A stretch of DNA of 13,890 nt, taken from positions 1 to 13,890 of the forward strand of contig JFHB01000377.1 of assembly GCA_000729835.1 (NCBI GenBank), in the 5' to 3' direction. The position numbers and the translations under genes are program-made. Source of the stretch: Atkinsonella hypoxylon (taxonomy: Eukaryota > Ascomycota > Sordariomycetes > Hypocreales > Clavicipitaceae). Below, in pieces: positions 1-9,700 of the stretch. The number at the start of each line of letters is the position of its first letter. The first letter of the stretch is position 1. The notes under the pieces were generated by a model. That model saw only the letters and a program-made list of their open reading frames with translations. It did no database searches and was not told the DNA's origin.

Positions 1-3000
1 AAAGAGAGTCTTAAAGTTAAATTAAATAATAATAAGAAGCTAATACCTATAATAGAGAATAAAGATATAGCTATTATTAACCTTATAATAAAGAGAATAG
101 CTAACTAGTATAGAAGCTAACTTAAAGAGGCTGTAGAGAAGATTTAGCCCTTAAGGTAATTATAACTAATTAATCTAAAGGTAAATATATTATATAAGCA
201 GAAAGCTAATAAAATTCTACTAAAAAACAATATTCCTTTAAATAGGTTTACACCTAATAGAGACCTTAAGTAGAAATAGAAAAAGTAAGAAAAAGCAAAA
301 GTACGCTTAAATAAATTAGAAAAATACACTAAATATATTATAGAAAGATTTAGTAAAAAGCCCTAAGGATTTTAAATAATAAAAGAGCGTTTAGATTAAA
401 TAGTTAAATAAGTATAAAAATATTTAATAGAAAAAGAAGTTAATATTTTTAAGGAAATTCTCTATAACTAAAAGGTAGTACTAGTGTAAAACTTATTAGA
501 GTGTAAAAAGATTAATCCTCTAGTTATACTACCTTAAGTTATTTATACTATTACTTATAGAGCTTAGAAAGTAAAGTTAATACTAATATCTATTAGCCTA
601 TAAGGGAGACTAGTTAATTTATTAAAAAAGAAGCTTTAGTATAGATTATTAAAAGAGAGCTATAGATCTTATAGAAACCCTTACTTTTTAGTAATAAAGA
701 AGAATAAAGGAATATAGCTAATGCTATCTATAATAGCCTACAATAAGATTACAATATAGAATACCTATATTCTAGAAGAAGTAGAAGCTTTTAGCAAAGA
801 ATTTAGAATATATAAGATACTCTTAGTTATTAATTTACTGTTAAGCTATAACTAAGTGCTACTTATAGAGAAAAGTAGGGACTTAACAATAATTTTAATA
901 GTAATAGAGCTTTTATAACTTTATATACTTCCTTAAGAAGTAACTAACTCTATTACTTAATTTATTTAAATAGTAAAGAGAATTCTTTTTAACCTAATTT
1001 CTTACACTTATAAGCCTTTCTTAGATAATATTACAGTAAAAGGGCCTACTACTACTTATAATAAAGAGGAAGTATTGCTTAATATATAAAGATATATTAT
1101 AGAATATTTAATTAATATTAATAAAGTCCTTATTAATATTAAGCTAGCTAGTTATACTATATCTACTGTAAAATTAAAGCTATACTAAAAGACTATAGAG
1201 ATTATTAGATTTATATATAGTACTAATAGAAGGAAACCTTTAGAAGTAAAGGTAATAAAGATTCTAGAGTAAATAAAGTATAAAAATGTTTTTAAGGTTA
1301 AATTCTTTCTTAAGCTTATAGGTTATTATTATATCTAAGTATAGTATTACTCTATAAAAGCTAAGCCTCTTATAATCTTACTTAAGAAAGGTACTAAGTA
1401 AACTTAAGAACTAAACTAAAAGAACGCTATAGAGGTCCTTAAGTATATAATAATAACTGCACTAGTTCTTATAATAATTAATCTTAGCTTAAGCGCTAGA
1501 GAAATTATATTAATAGTTAATATAAGCTTAAAAGAATAGAGAGCAGTTTTAATGTAAATTGTTAATAGGTAATAACACTCTATACAATATAAAAGTAAAT
1601 GTTAAAGCAATTTAGAAATTAAGTATAATAGAATAAAGTAGAAATATAGAGCTATTGTTTATATATTAAGAAGGCTATAAATTTATCTCTATAGAGTTCC
1701 TTTTACTCTAGAGACTAATTCTTAAGTACTTATATATTAGCTTAATAGCGCTATTAATAACGTTCTAGGTGCGCTTATTACACAATAGATTAGCTATATT
1801 ATACTGTTTAATTTTGCAGCTAGGTATATTTTAGGAGAAAAAAATAAAATAGCTAATACTTTATTATATAAAGAGAGTAAGCCTTCTAATATATTAGATT
1901 AAGCAGCTAAAGAGAACATTAAAGATTTTATTAACCTATAGCTTAACGTTAATAAGATCTAGCTATACAATAGAGTATACTACACTTCTAAGACTTAATA
2001 AATTATAGATTTCCTTTTAACATTATAAAGACTATTTAATCTAAATAAGAGTAAGTATAAGCAACTTTATATAAGTGCTAAGTAATACTTCTTAGATAAA
2101 GGCCTATTATAAAAAAGACTAACTAGTATAATAAAGGGTTCTACTTTAGTTATTAAAGACCTAATGTAATAGAAAAAGATTATTAAGGCTTTATATAAGT
2201 AAATAGGTTATAAAGGTATAGAAGTTATATTTTAAGTAGCTAGAATTAAGTACTTTTAAAAAGAGCTTTAGAATATAGTTTAAGCAATAATTTTTTATTA
2301 TAAGGTATACTAAAAGTTTACTCCTTAGAGACCTAAAGAATTATTAATACTAATAGCTTTAAGCAATCTAATAAGTAAGATATATATTAATACCTAATAT
2401 ATACTACTTAATTATAGTTTTAAGTACCTTCTAGAAGTAAGATATAACCTTACTAGATAGGTAGAAGCGCACTTTATACAGTATACTAATGTTACAGTAA
2501 TTTAGAAGTTCTTAATAAAACTAATTATATAATTTAAAGTCTTCTAATTTCTAGTTTTTAATAGAGAGCTAGAAATATATAGAAATCTTAAAAAAGCAGT
2601 TAAAGCTATTAAAATTAAAGGGATTAAGACATTAGTATATAATCTAAAAGCTAATTTACCTATTAAAGCTAGTTATTAAATGCTTATATTTGCCCTTTTA
2701 AAGATAGAAGGTTCTAATAAAAAGTAGTTTAAATTGCTAAATAAAGCACTATTAGTAAACTATATAGCTATATAAGTATTATACAGTAAATCTACTTTCT
2801 ACCTAATTTACAGTTAAAAGCTTATTCTTCCTTTAGAGGTTAAATTTCCTACTTAAAGGTTAATTAATTAGTTAGAAGTTATAATAACGTAAAATTTCTT
2901 TAAAGTAAAAGTTAAGATACTAGAATAAAAGGAAGTAGATATCTAGAAGGCTTACGTAAAAGTCTTTATATTTAGGCAATACTTAGCTAATTAAATAAAT

Positions 3001-3261
3001 TAAAACTAAGAGGTATTATTATAAAAGAAGAAAGATTAATTAGTTCTAAGAGATTTAGTCCTTATATATAATATATAAAGAGTTATAGATATATTAATAA
3101 AGAAGAAGTTAGTAATGCAATAGAATAGTCCTTTTAAAGTATATAGCTAAGCGAAAGTTACTAGCGTCTACTGTTTAGAGACCCTAAATAGTATAGTGCT
3201 TAATAAAACTATTTCTAGGGATTATATTAAGAAGTTTAAGCTTAATCTAGAGGGATAGTAA
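1..3261 (+). pseudogene. Ty3/gypsy pol relic (RT, RNase H, integrase)
   Basis: Frame 1 reads through without net frameshift but with dozens of TAA/TAG codons. Around 661-1200 it matches fungal gypsy reverse transcriptase: NPYFLVIKKNK at 676, and a stretch ending PFLDNITVKGP where the family has LDD at the active site; here the second Asp is Asn (codon 1027-1029). RNase H follows at about 1480-1850, with LETNS where the family has LETD, and a motif resembling the usual HVPG. The integrase zinc-binding region is near 2080-2310, mostly with its His and Cys lost. The core runs about 2370-2700 (VEAHF near 2461), and the C-terminal part has DLVLIYN at 3052. These Asp-to-Asn changes are GAT to AAT in TpG context, as RIP would cause. 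The stop pair at 3256-3261 may itself be RIP-made, so the original protein could have run further. Not functional. Confidence 0.88.
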
Positions 3262-3942
3262 ACTTCTACTGCTAATAAATAGCTCTATACTCTATAATAT
3301 ACTGCCTAGTATAGCAAAAACACTAGCAACTTTAAGCAAGATGCTAATAAATTGCAACCTACTAATGCCTAGTATAATATATTAGATTAAATAGTTTCTA
3401 AGAACTATATATTACAGCTATACTAAAAAGAGGATTTTAAGGATAATAACGCTAAGGTAGACCTTCTACTATAACGTTATCTAAAGTATATAATAGAAGT
3501 TTATTTACTAATAATACCTAAAGAAGAGCGTAGAAGCTATAAGGAGATTAATAATATTATTTAATCTTAATAATTTACCTATAACTTTACTAAGATATAT
3601 AACTTATTATAGCTTTTATAAAAGCTAATGCTATAGTCTTTATATCTTTAGCTTTAGGGAGAAAAGAGGTTAAGTTTGTTTATTTATATATTTAAGACTA
3701 ACTAAGATTTAATAATAGTATATTAAGATTATTTAAAGATTTAAAGCTAATTAGAATTAAGACTATAAACCTAGATTAAATAGAATATATAAAAAGTTTT
3801 TAAAAACTACTAAAAAATAAGTATAGTTCTATTCTGTTTTAACTAAAAAGGCTGCTTAGCCTTTACTCTTTTTTTATTTTTTTTTATCTTTTAACTTAAG
3901 CAATTTATACCTAATCTTTTAGTAAAATTTTAGTAGTTCTAA
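3262..3942 (+). other. Gypsy region downstream of integrase, no clear gene
   Basis: Up to about 3565 frame 1 still has stop-free stretches that could be the C-terminal tail of the gypsy polyprotein, but I recognise no domain. From about 3570 to 3940 no frame looks coding. The stretch contains a short perfect hairpin at 3847-3864 followed by a T-rich run. It probably belongs to the gypsy element, either as tail plus spacer or as untranslated sequence; this is inferred from position only. Confidence 0.5.
3847..3890 (+). terminator. Hairpin followed by T-rich tract
   Basis: AAAGGCT and AGCCTTT form a perfect 7 bp stem around the 4-base loop GCTT (3847-3864), followed by a T-rich run to about 3890. 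The shape resembles a terminator, and runs of T stop RNA polymerase III. In an AT-rich RIP-decayed relic such a shape can arise by chance, so function is not claimed. Confidence 0.25.
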
Positions 3943-4797
3943 TGTTTAAAGGAAAGGGTAAGGGATATTAACTGCTATAAAGGGAGAAAGATCTTTATAA
4001 AGGACCTTCTAGAGCCTTAAAAGAATAAATAGTTAATCTACTTAGTCTTTACCCTAGAACGTTACAAAAGGAGCATTATAGTAAATCTAACTGTAGTTAC
4101 TATAGCCTTTTACGAATTACTACTTATAGCTTACAGCAGTAAAGCTACTCTAGACGCAATTACTATATAAGCTGCTGTAGATATCCTTAAGAGAGATATA
4201 GCTGTAAAATAGAAAGTAGATATATTCCCTAAATAAGGTAACTGTCTAAAGATATATATTAGTGTAATAGAAGTAAAATACACTATTTTCTTTGCTAAAG
4301 AATAAGATTAAAAGGGCTTTATAGTGCTCTTAATAATTAGTAAGTATATAATAGAAATATCTATAAGAATAAGCTATCTTAGTTAGAATAAAGATAAAGT
4401 TCTTAACGTTTAATTCTAGCGTAACTTTACGCAAAAGAGAGCCTTCTCTTATAGTACTATTAATAAACTAAGCCTTAAGATTCTAATTACAAAAGAATTT
4501 AATAGCTCTTAGAGGTATATTAGGTATAGAACTCTATTAAAAAGCAACTTTAGTGTATATTAGGTATCTACTAGCACTAATGTTATTGCCTCTATAGACT
4601 TAAAGCTTAAAGGTAAATTTATACTAAGAAGATAAGGTTTATTAGTATAATAAGAGAATAGAAGTTTAATTAAAAGCTTTTTTATAAAAGACTTACTATA
4701 TTAATAAGTATTATTAAAGGAAAGATATTTATTTAGCTATTCTAAGAGAGAGTAACCTAATAAAAAAGAGCAGTAAGAGAGATTCTTTTGCTAATAA
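3943..4797 (+). pseudogene. Possible decayed reading frame of unknown function in gypsy element
   Basis: Same frame as the pol relic. About 285 codons with stops unevenly spaced: one stop-free run of about 45 residues near 4030-4165 and several of 20-30, separated by clusters of TAA/TAG. The start of the stretch reads CLKERVRDINCYKGRK. I recognise no domain. Stop density overall is close to what random AT-rich DNA gives, so coding origin rests only on the clumping, the absence of TGA and the continued frame. If real it would be an extra gene or polyprotein tail between integrase and 3' LTR, where env-like or accessory frames sit in some gypsy elements. It could equally be a remnant of another insertion or noncoding sequence. 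Confidence 0.3.
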
Positions 4798-4943
4798 TAT
4801 TCTATATATTTATAAGATCCTTATGGTTTTAAGGAAGCTTTTTAGCTATAATTAAATAATTAAAGGTGCTAATAAAGACAATAAGAAAGAGGCTATATAA
4901 AAAGGTAGTTATAGAAAGAAAAAAGGAAGATAAATGCAATTAG

Positions 4944-4953
4944 TTAGGGAGAA
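4944..4953 (+). other. Candidate gypsy polypurine tract
   Basis: TTAGGGAGAA lies directly before TGTTATAAATTAC. A purine run ending just before TG is the usual arrangement where plus-strand DNA synthesis is primed next to a 3' LTR. It is on the same strand and downstream of the gypsy pol relic, as expected. Only one LTR copy is in the window, so this cannot be confirmed here. Confidence 0.5.
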
Positions 4954-5565
4954 TGTTATAAATTACTTAATAAGTTTGCAGCTGTTAGAGTCTTAGTATA
5001 TATTTACTGTTAGCCTCTACTAAATTATAATAATTATAGATAGCTATTAACTAAGGATTTATTAAGACAATACTAGCTATAATATAGCCTATATTCCTAC
5101 TCTCTCTCTCTCTTTATTTCTTTATTTTTATAATATTTTTATTATAAGTATTTACCTAAGCTCTTTTTTACCTTTAATTTTTTAAAAGCTATTTAATCTC
5201 TATTGCTAAAATAGAAAATAAATACTAGAAACCTATTTCTAAGACTAGCTTTAGAGTTATATATAAGGGATAAATATATTACTTTAGAACGTTAAGAAAC
5301 CTACTAATATACTACATTATAGTGTAAGTCTATAAGCTAGTTAGTAATTTCTTTTATATAGAAGAGTAGGATTAAGTAGATTTACCTCTTAAGAAGCTCT
5401 ATAAGCGCTAGCTGTCTCTCTTTTAGTAACGTTTTAAGTAGCCTCCTTTTAGCTTACTACTTTATTAGGATTACAATTTAGATAACTTTAGGCTTATAGA
5501 GTTAATATAGCCTAGCTAGAGTTTAGTAATCTAGTTTAATTATCTTAATAATATTTATAGCTTTT
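4954..5565 (+). repeat. Candidate 3' LTR of gypsy element, right end unresolved
   Basis: Begins TGTTATAAATTAC after the polypurine tract. The region up to 5565 has no coding frame that I can support. It contains a pyrimidine-rich tract with CT repeats at about 5096-5128 and is extremely AT-rich. The LTR's true end is somewhere before 5566, where a copia-family LTR begins; part of the stretch could be flanking DNA. The 5' LTR needed for comparison is outside the window. Confidence 0.4.
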
Positions 5566-5761
5566 TGTTAAAAATAAGCTACCCTATATAGCCTATTTTT
5601 TATGCCTACTAGTTGCTCTATTACGTAACCCTTATTAGGTCTTATTACGTTAATTTTTAGTAGAGATATTGCTGTTACTAGATGCAAAACATCTAGAATC
5701 AACTAAGGCAAAGTTACCTAACCTATAGTTAACTTTAACTGCGATTTTCTCCACAACTAGC
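5566..5761 (+). repeat. Resident copia-family LTR, first fragment, + orientation
   Basis: Starts TGTTAAAAATAAGC and is the reverse complement of 6263-6457, the matching end of the inserted element's LTR, apart from one base in a T run and numerous transitions. It stops at CTAGC, where the inserted element begins, and the same LTR sequence resumes at 13868. No polypurine tract precedes 5566 (the flank is TATAGCTTTT), so this was a solo LTR or a 5' LTR, not a 3' LTR. It is the target into which the 8.1 kb element inserted. Confidence 0.9.
5757..5761. repeat. Target-site duplication, left copy (CTAGC)
   Basis: CTAGC directly precedes the inserted LTR, and the identical CTAGC follows the other LTR at 13868-13872. 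A 5 bp duplication is typical of Ty1/copia integrase. Joining the two flanks through one copy restores a continuous LTR sequence, as an independent check. Confidence 0.92.
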
Positions 5762-5830
5762 TATTGAAAATAATAGGGATTACAGAACTAGATATCTAAG
5801 AGAGTAGTGGTCTCTTATATTTAGCACCTA

Positions 5831-5849
5831 TAATTGCTCCTAGCAATTA
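5831..5849. repeat. LTR hairpin 1
   Basis: TAATTGC and GCAATTA pair perfectly (7 bp) around the loop TCCTA. The same hairpin is intact in the right LTR at 13241-13259. Role unknown. Confidence 0.5.
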
Positions 5850-6327
5850 TTACGTAGTAGAAGCAGCAGCGGCCTAAATTAAGCTGTAGTGTATAGTATA
5901 GATCACATAGAGGCAGTAGATAACTATAATAATAGTGGTATCTTATATTAAGAGCGCTGTAACGAACAAGTGAGGGTAGAATCTTAAATCTTTCTAGTCC
6001 TTTATAGACTCTCTAACTATATTAGCAGGCTGTAGTTGCTAGAAGGGGCTTATAGGCTACTTTATAATTTCCGCAAAAAGATTTACTATATAAAAACAAA
6101 AAAATCGACTTACAGCTATACAAACGAGACGCCTATATATATAATTTAACAAATTCTACTAATAATAAGTAACCCTTATAAGTAACTCTATCTAACAATT
6201 ATACTATTAAATAGCCCTAATTCTTAGCTTTTAAATAGTATACTTCTTAAATTTCTACTATTGCTAGTTATAGAGAAAATCGCAGTTAAAGTTAACTATA
6301 GGTTAGGCAACTTTGCCTTAGTTAATT

Positions 6328-6346
6328 CTAGATGTTTTACATCTAG
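6328..6346. repeat. LTR hairpin 2
   Basis: CTAGATG and CATCTAG pair perfectly (7 bp) around a 5-base loop (TTTTA). The stem is intact in all three LTR copies (also 13738-13756 and 5678-5696), while the loop has changed by one transition. It lies near the 5' side of the LTR in element sense. Role unknown. Confidence 0.55.
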
Positions 6347-6457
6347 TAATAGCAATATCTCTACTAAAAATTAACGTAACAAGACCTAATAAGGGTTACG
6401 TAATAGAGCAACTAGTAGGCATAAAAATAGGCTATATAGGGTAGCTTATTTTTAACA

Positions 6458-6467
6458 CTCCCTCTAG
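6458..6467 (-). other. Copia polypurine tract at the 3' LTR
   Basis: In element sense CTAGAGGGAG stands directly before TGTTAAAA of the 3' LTR. It closely resembles the second tract CTAGGGGGAG at 12979-12988. Such tracts prime plus-strand DNA synthesis. Confidence 0.8.
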
Positions 6468-6707
6468 AAATGTAAGAAGTAACTAGTTCTATAAGCAACT
6501 TAGCTCCTTTAAAGGATATCTAAGTTAGAATTAACCAACGAAATACAGTACTAATAACAGAACTAAATAATATAACTAATTCCAGCAATTCTAGGGTAGT
6601 TATAGTTAAATATAACTAGTTATTGTTAATTGTTTTTGTTGTTTTCGATTTTTAACTGTTTTTTTGTTGCTTTTCGATTTTTTAAGTGTTTTTATTGCTT
6701 TTATAAG
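6468..6707 (-). other. Copia 3' untranslated region or decayed polyprotein tail
   Basis: Between the first in-frame stop after RNase H (6708-6710) and the polypurine tract. The portion nearest the gene is a lysine-rich continuation of the frame over a short tandem repeat; the next stop in frame is TAA at 6606-6608. The remainder has no supported gene; it contains the perfect palindrome TCCTTTAAAGGA at 6505-6516. Confidence 0.55.
6631..6707. repeat. Imperfect short tandem repeat, three units
   Basis: Three units starting TGTTTTT at 6631, 6657 and 6687, of 26, 30 and about 21 bases. The first two share TTTTCGATTTTT and the third is shorter and diverged. Read in the copia gag-pol frame on the minus strand they give Lys/Asn/Gln-rich repeats, so they may have encoded the basic C-terminus of the polyprotein. 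Confidence 0.6.
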
Positions 6708-9700
6708 CTAGCTAGAAAGCTCTAGTAACTTAATAAATTGTTAATGCTTTTAAATAGCAAGAGGCTTAGTTAGGCTATCTGCTAGCATCTAATTTGTATT
6801 AATATAACTAACCTTAGCTATACCTTTACGAATCTTTTCCCTAATATAGTTAAACTTTAAAAGGGTATACTTAGTTCTACTATACAATATTAGGTTGTAA
6901 GCAGTAACTATAGCGCCTTAATTATTATACCTAATAGGAATAGAAGGGGTTAAAGGTAGCTTTATCTCCTTAAAAAGGCTGTAGAGCCACTCTAATTCCC
7001 TTATAGCTTTAGATAATACATTAGATTCTGCTTCTAATGTAGAAAGAGCAATAGTACTAGCTTTCTTTAATTTCCAGCTAATAGGTCCACCAGCTAGCTT
7101 ATATAGATAAGCATAGGTTGATTTAAAAGAGACTTTGTTACTAGCAAAATCGCTATTGCAATAACTAAGGAGGGTCTTAAGTACTTCTTTAGAGCTAGAA
7201 GCTTTAGAAGAGGACCCTATAGGGTGTAGACTAGAATGCTTATAAATAATAGCAAAACTTCTAGTACTACTTAAGTACCTTAGGAGGTGCTTAGAGGCGT
7301 TTAGGTGCTCTATATAGGGCTTAGCTAGAAAGGTTGATAGCCACTAAACGGAAAAAGCAATATCAGCCCTAGTTAGCAACATTAGGTATATTATAGTGCC
7401 TATTATGCTCTAATAAAGCTTATAATCGGATTTTAAGAGAAGTTTTGTAACTAGTTACTTTAGAATCCCTAGCTGTATAGGGATAGAAGCCAGCTTAGCA
7501 TCTAGCATTTTGAATCTCTCTAGAGCTTCAAGGATATATTAAGATTAATAGATTTTAATAGACCTTTTAGACCTATTATAGGTAATTTAAACGCCTAGAA
7601 AGAATTCTGCTGGTCCTCTATCTTCTATTAGATAAGCTTTATATAATAGCTTCTTTAGCTTGTTAATATAGCTTAGATTTAGACTAATTAGAAGACAGTT
7701 ATCTACGTAAGTAGCAATATACGTAGATGTAGCTAGGTTATAAAAGACTGCTGGGTTTAATATAAGAGGTTTAAATCTATACTTTTGAAGTAATTCTGTT
7801 AGAATTTGCTGCTATTCTCTAGGACTTTGCTTTAAACTATAGAGGGATTTTTCTAGCTTAATTACCTAGTCTTTAGAAGGCCTGTAATTACAGCTTTTTA
7901 GTAGCTTAGCTACTAATAGCGATGCTTGCTCTGCAAATTCAACGAATCTATCTAGGATTTCTATATAAATAGCTTCTTTTAGCTTGCTATTTAAAAACGC
8001 TCCTATAAAGTCAATTTGCTTAACTTCCTAGTTATTAAAAGCTGCAAGAGCTAATAATATACACTAGCTAGAAGGAATACTAGTTGCAGCAAAGGTCTCT
8101 AGATAGTCTTAACCTTTTATTTATATAAATCCCTTAGCAATAAAGCAGGCCTTATATTTAATAGGATTATTTTCTTTATCCTTTTTTAGCCTGTAGATAA
8201 GCCTATTCTTTAGAACTCTTTAGCCCTTAGGTACTTAGTCTTTCCCTATAAATTTAAAGGTTCCAGCAGCTAATAGCTGCTTAAATTCGCTATAGGTAGC
8301 TTCTATCTAATGCTGCTTAGCAGAGCTTTTTAGGGCTTACTTCTATGTGTTAGGAAGTTCATCCTTATTACTATTAGAAGTAATAGCTGCTTTAGTCCTT
8401 ACCTTAAAGTATAGATCCTTAATTAAGGAAAATATGTCTCTATCTAAATCTATAGCATCAGCATTAGCTTTAGCTTCTATAGTAGCTTCTATAGGTGTTT
8501 CTATAGGTATAGGGGCTTTAGGGGCCTCTATAGCTTCTATAGGGTTGCTTAGTAGAAGAGCTTAATCTATAGGTTCTAGTGGATAATTTAGCACATCTAG
8601 ATAACTAGGATAAGGATACTTAGGAGTATAATTATCCACTAATTGCTGGTTATTAATTTCTCCCTCTAAAGGATTATCTACTATAGAACTAATAGGAACC
8701 TTAGGGATGCTCTGTAAAATAGGACCTATTCCTTCTATAATTTTAATGAAGCTAGTCTTTATAACAGCTCATTTAGAGGGGATATATATTAGATATACAT
8801 TAGAACCTAGTGTAGCTAAAAGTCTACTAGGAATAGTTCTTTTAGCTAGCTTCTGCAACCTAGATCGTTGTTCTAAAGGAATTAGAACTTCGCAATAGAA
8901 GCCTATAGCCCTTATTTTAGTAAAATCAGGCTTATAGGTCCTAGAAGGCTCTAAATCAGCTAGATATAGCTGTTTAGGACTTAGTGGTTTAGTACTATTC
9001 GTAGTAGTATTAACTAAATCCACTATAGCAGGAAGGATATAAGACTATAGATATAGAGGTAATTGTAACCACTGTAGGGTAGCACGCAAACGGTCTAGAA
9101 GTACCCTTATAGCTCTCTCTATTAGCCTATTCTGTTCGTAAATATAGGGGCAAGAGGTGCTAAAGTAAATACCCTTAGAAGATAGCTAAGCTTGTAACTT
9201 AGTATTAATTTCTATACTACTATTAAAATAAAGGTGTTTAGAGTAGCAGTTATACTGGTTTTTTAATTCCTTAAAGAAGCCTTTAATACAGCTATAGAGA
9301 GTAGAACCCTCTTTATTAGCTAGATTAAAAGACTACTTATACTGTAATTTTCTATTAATTAGAAAAAGAACTAGAGGCCTTTTATTGTGCAGTATAGGCT
9401 CTATTTTAACGGTATCTCCCTCTATAATATCTAAATATCTAGGGGGGTTAGGAATAGCATACTTACTAGGTCTTTTAATAGCTTTAGCTTAGTTACAAGC
9501 TAGGCAGTTAAAATCCTTTTCCTTGATTTTTGTAAAATTAGGAATACCTTTAGTAATAGAAGCAGTCTTCTTTAGTAAAGGGAGTCCTATATGCCCTAAT
9601 CTAACGTGCTAAGTAGCAGCTAATTCTAGGAGCTTCTTATAGGAAGAAGAAGCAGTAGGATTTATACTACTAGAATTATCATTAGAGCTAGCTTCCTGTT

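Larger units (their letters stand above)
1..5565 (+). mobile_element. Degraded Ty3/gypsy LTR retrotransposon, left part missing
   Basis: The relic runs in from beyond position 1. In + strand frame 1 (codons starting at positions 1, 4, 7...) gypsy-type reverse transcriptase, RNase H and integrase follow in the order that separates Ty3/gypsy from Ty1/copia. A candidate polypurine tract (4944-4953) and a candidate 3' LTR start (4954) follow. The protease, Gag and 5' LTR must lie outside the window. Decay is extreme: stops TAA and TAG are scattered through the frame, TGA is nearly absent, and TA replaces CA and TG, which is the RIP signature of ascomycetes. The right limit is set at 5565 only because another LTR starts at 5566; the true end of the gypsy LTR cannot be fixed without its partner. 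Presence of a gypsy relic is near certain; the limits are not. Confidence 0.85.
5762..6457 (-). repeat. 3' LTR of copia element (left)
   Basis: 696 bp, identical in length to the right LTR at 13172-13867. In element sense it begins TGTTAAAAATAAG and ends TTTTCAATA. By eye it differs from the right copy at about three dozen sites, all transitions, mostly CA or TG in the right copy against TA here; I found no transversion or gap. It is preceded in element sense by a polypurine tract, which makes it the 3' LTR. It carries two short hairpins (5831-5849 and 6328-6346) that are also present in the right copy. Part of it (6263-6457) forms an inverted repeat with the resident LTR fragment at 5566-5761. 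Confidence 0.93.

Noticed and set aside
144..329. Minus-strand open frame of 61 codons inside the gypsy relic
   Set aside because: It is antisense to the recognised gypsy polyprotein frame, biased to Phe/Leu/Tyr by A-rich sense codons, and has no motif.
5096..5128. CT-rich tract as a functional polypyrimidine or promoter element
   Set aside because: Simple-sequence tract in decayed DNA with no supporting context.
8347..8565. + strand open frame of 72 codons with Ala/Ser/Leu/Ile repeats
   Set aside because: It is antisense to the copia integrase-RT linker, where the real frame encodes Pro-Ile-Glu-Ala-type repeats; the low-complexity DNA explains it.
8707..8898. + strand open frame of 63 codons
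   Set aside because: Antisense to the end of copia integrase, whose minus-strand frame matches the family.
8769..9023. Minus-strand open frame of 84 codons as a separate gene
   Set aside because: It is in phase with the copia polyprotein and is simply its longest stop-free piece; its Met is internal.
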